Of a stretch of 31,304 nucleotides of DNA, positions 29,001-31,304 are shown one piece after another. The stretch comes from Chara braunii. Its lineage: Eukaryota; Streptophyta; Charophyceae; Charales; Characeae. The position numbers and the translations under genes were made by a program. The notes under the pieces were generated by a model that was not told the origin of the DNA, did not search any database, and was given only the letters and a program-made list of their open reading frames with translations. Positions within the stretch are counted from its first letter, which is position 1. Each line of letters opens with the position of its first letter. The stretch lies in NCBI GenBank assembly GCA_003427395.1, contig BFEA01000396.1, positions 513,783-545,086 on the forward strand, in the 5' to 3' direction.

Positions 29001-29314
29001 TTCCTGATAAGTGGGCACCAGGCTATCACATGACCCACGGTGCCACAGTTGAGGCGCTGACGATTGTCCATCGTTGATGGCCACTCCTCACGCGTCATGT
29101 TCATCTTTTCCCAAGGCTTCCCGAACGCAATGTCGGGATGCTCAGAAAACGAGTGTGGCCTCCTCTTCTTCTTCCACTGACCCTGACCTCCCTTATTGGC
29201 CATTACGACTATGACGTCACCTTTCCCAGGCTCACTGCCGCCATTACCTCCTCCTCCTTCAGACTCGTTGCGGGGTAATTTCTCTCCCGTCTCATCATCA
29301 AACACAACAAGCAT
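28979..29314 (-). pseudogene. gag nucleocapsid part with degenerate zinc knuckle
   Basis: A Gly-rich basic stretch (ESEGGGGNGGSEPGKGD, KGGQGQWKKKRRPHSF) precedes RQRLNCGTVGHVIAWCPL. This is a CCHC knuckle (C-x2-C-x4-H-x4-C) whose first Cys is Arg (CGC for TGC). The other three ligands are in register. Without the first ligand it would bind zinc poorly. Confidence 0.8.
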
Positions 29315-29347
29315 GTGGTCCTGGCGCTTTTGTCGCCAAAGGACCCA

Positions 29348-29855
29348 CTAGCCATACCAGCCAACCGGTTCTAACATCAGCACAGAAACGTACGTACCTT
29401 TCACTTGAGCGGTCATCTGCTCTCGTTGGAGAGTGAGATCGTGAAATTGTCGATAATTGTACTTTCCAGACTTGGCTTCTGCCACGAGCTGTCCACGAAT
29501 AGGCTCAAGCACTGCACGTGAGTATATGTACAGGACCTGGTAGTCCTCCAAGTTCAACCCGGGTACTTGCAAAAGTCAGTCAACCTCACGTGACAACGCA
29601 TCCACGGAAGTCCAACGTTTCTGGTCGATTGTGGTGAGTTCACCGAAGGTTTTGTCGGTCGTTATCTTGTTAAGAAACCTCTCCTTTATCTTTTGGAGAA
29701 ATTGCTTGAGGTTCAGGGTATTTGCCCACTCACCGATATCTTTGAAGCCATCACCGTTGGCTTCTGACAACACCCGCTCCTTGGCCACTCCCCCTAAACA
29801 TGACGTAGAGAAAGCGACCTCACTCTCAGGCTCAACGGGGGCGGTTCAGACATAA
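29348..29855 (-). pseudogene. gag capsid-like part
   Basis: VEPESEVAFSTSCLGGVAKE, NGDGFKDIGEWANTLNLKQF, LQKIKERFLNKITTDKTFGE, TSVDALSREVD, then TGA at 29576. The same frame continues LLQVPGLNLEDYQVLYIYSR, YRQFHDLTLQREQMTAQVK to 29348. It resembles the retrotransposon gag helix bundle (W-x-L-x2-F and the Y-R-x-F region). The wording is what I recall from Chara gypsy gag, unverified. Confidence 0.8.
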
Positions 29856-29897
29856 TTCTAGATTTTTGTGATCCACAACAACAGATTCTCATCTTTC

Positions 29898-30104
29898 TTA
29901 TTGTTGTACGTAAATGACAATTTTATTTTCATTTTTTATTCTCTTCGGCTTCTCTACCTCCTTGACCGGTTCCTCCTTTTTTGCGGGTTCGTCTTTCTTT
30001 TCCACCGGTTCCTCAACATCTTTGAACCTTCGGACTTTTCTGGCGTGACTCACTTTGCATCTTTCATTAGTTTCTCCTGAGATTCCTTCTTCACTACCAC
30101 CCAT
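29898..30104 (-). other. charged, repetitive gag-linker frame
   Basis: Minus frame rich in E, K, P and V (VEEPVEKKDEPAKKEEPVKE). It lies between the coiled-coil part and the capsid part of gag, so it may be the gag linker. Low complexity makes this uncertain. Confidence 0.4.
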
Positions 30105-30306
30105 CTTGTCTCCTCCTTCATTCCTACCTTGTCTTTTCCTTTTAGGAGTTTGATCACCGTCTTTAACGAGGCAGTGTTGCGGTCAATCTTCTTCACAAAA
30201 GAAACAAGGTAGATCATGACTGGAGGATGGATGCAATCTCGCTGCCTGCTTCTTCAAAGTGAAACCTTTGACTTAATTTCTCCATTGCTCTTTTTTCTTT
30301 TTTTTG

Positions 30307-30728
30307 TTATTCTTGATGTCTCCGAAATTCCTCAATCTTCCTTCGTTCTTCTCTCAACGTATTTTCTAATTGCCTCACGTTTTCCTCCCTTATCTCCACA
30401 AACAACTGAGGTTCTTTTCTTTCCTCTTTCTTCTTTCTTATTTTCTTCCTTTTCCTTTCCTCTTTGGTACATACTTTCAAAATGCTTGGCGACAAGTCGG
30501 TCAACAGCAATACGTCCTTGTCTAATGATTCCTCGACTCGCTGTCTGGTTTCCAGCATCTCAACACCAGTTTTCGCGGCTTCAAGTTCAACCTCAACATC
30601 TCGCAGGTTGAACTTGCCGTGAACGTGTTGTTCAGCTGCTGGAACGACACCGTGTATCTCACCAAGCAATTGACGAAGAAGGCCCTTTGGTGTTTGCCTG
30701 CTTGCGTCGATCTGAGCCTGATATTACA
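30307..30728 (-). pseudogene. gag N-terminal coiled-coil part
   Basis: YQAQIDASRQTPKGLLRQLL, GEIHGVVPAAEQHVHGKFNL, LEAAKTGVEMLETRQRVEES, SLDKDVLLLTDLSP, then a long K/E/R stretch (RKRKKIRKKKEERKE, ENTLREERRKIEEFRRH) likely to form a coiled coil. The frame is open from about 30728, where it meets the AT-rich block, so the gag start is cut off or just there. It ends at 30307. Confidence 0.6.
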
Positions 30729-30740
30729 GGCCCGACGCAG

Positions 30741-31213
30741 CGACGCTCGCCGCATCATCTACAAAAGCAGTGAGCTAGCAACGTCGGAGTATATATCATC
30801 ACATGAATATTAGAGCGCAAAGGTGAAAAAAACAGAATATATATATATATATATATCGTCAAATAGAACTGCCCGATAAACCGTAGGCAGAGAGGGAGAA
30901 GAGGACAACAAACGAGGGCTATATATATATATATATATTGTCATAGGACTATTGACTAAGAGCATAAGCACGTGAAGTAAAAGAAGAAATAAGATGAGTG
31001 AAGAAAAGAAAAATGAAAGGACAAATAGACAAAAAGACAGATAAACCATAATGACACAAAACAATGTCCTCTTATTCTTTGTTTCACTGTATTCTCATTT
31101 CTTTCAGTGTTTAAAAAAAAAAAATTCCATTGAACAAAGGATAAAAATAAAAAACAAAGACACATTGAAATCATTCAGTTTCTCAGTCTTCTTAACGCCT
31201 CCTCCACCGTGCC
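30741..31213. repeat. AT-rich block, right copy, with two AT microsatellites
   Basis: Same ends as 23136-23516 but about 90 bp longer, with (AT)n at about 30837-30856 and 30920-30938 and a unique piece between them. It abuts the first gag codons on the minus strand, where a 5' LTR would lie, but no primer-binding site separates them. Confidence 0.8.
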
Positions 31214-31304
31214 ACTCCAAGCACCTACCCACCAATTCACTCCAAGCACCTACCCACCAATTCACTCCAAGCACCTACCCACCAATTCACTTCAAGCACC
31301 CACC
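31214..31304. repeat. 25-bp minisatellite, three and a half units, cut by window end
   Basis: The unit ACTCCAAGCACCTACCCACC plus AATTC occurs at 31214, 31239 and 31264, and partly at 31289. The array runs out of the window. Confidence 0.97.

Larger units (their letters stand above)
25606..30728 (-). mobile_element. decayed Ty3/gypsy-type retrotransposon with inverted RNase H segment
   Basis: Read on the minus strand the order is gag (30728-29348), zinc knuckle (29314-28979), protease (28712-28506), reverse transcriptase (28451-27350), RNase H (in place but on the plus strand, 26641-27350) and integrase (26640-25606). Protease-RT-RNase H-integrase is the Ty3/gypsy order. There are several frameshifts and in-frame stops, and key residues are lost in the zinc knuckle, RNase H and integrase, so the copy is dead. 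No certain LTR, primer-binding site or target duplication was found. Confidence 0.92.

Noticed and set aside
30714-30726. Primer-binding site for initiator tRNA-Met (TATCAG on the minus strand)
   Set aside because: The bases read as gag codons (YQAQIDAS), only six match, and they are not next to a proven LTR end.

Overview
The window looks like nuclear DNA of a repeat-rich eukaryote. There is no operon structure and no bacterial gene. It holds broken Ty3/gypsy gag-pol, long homopolymers, AT microsatellites, minisatellites, two single N bases and a tRNA-like relic. The wording of the gag and integrase fragments (for example the capsid stretch ending in SREVD and the integrase stretch beginning MDWDENLPKIASAYNN) reminds me of gypsy elements of the charophyte alga Chara. 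That is recollection, not a search. No intact ordinary host gene is visible.

Left third (1-8.2 kb): satellite-like repeats with no credible gene. First come inverted and tandem units of 64 bp, about 200 bp and 38 bp (to 2.67 kb). A 28-bp minisatellite follows, built into superunits of about 1.5 kb (2.69-7.14 kb). Last is a three-step array of giant hairpins (7.14-8.13 kb), one of them a perfect spacer-free 184-bp palindrome. One short palindromic core, GGATNNATCC, recurs through all of these families and at four further places up to 13.5 kb. The bases beside it often change between families while staying complementary to each other.

8.2-12.9 kb: a plus-strand gene relic for a DUF7869-type protein, which I read as a transposase-like RNase H-fold enzyme. 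It is broken by one in-frame TAA and two frameshifts. Downstream is a roughly 400-bp segment present twice (12.0 and 12.54 kb). GGATNNATCC palindromes lie on both sides of the gene.

13-17.7 kb: minus-strand reading-frame fragments that I do not recognise, one with a membrane segment, plus a tRNA-like relic. 17.7-20.3 kb: a degenerate repeat family whose motif of about 25 bp occurs in both orientations. 20.3-25.6 kb: AT-rich, purine-rich and minisatellite DNA without a gene.

25.6-30.73 kb: a decayed Ty3/gypsy element on the minus strand in the order gag, zinc knuckle, protease, reverse transcriptase, RNase H, integrase. The RNase H and connection segment (about 26641-27350) is in its expected place but on the opposite strand, an in situ inversion. 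An AT-rich block is present on both sides of the element (23136-23516 and 30741-31213), but it does not behave as a clear LTR. The window ends in a 25-bp minisatellite.
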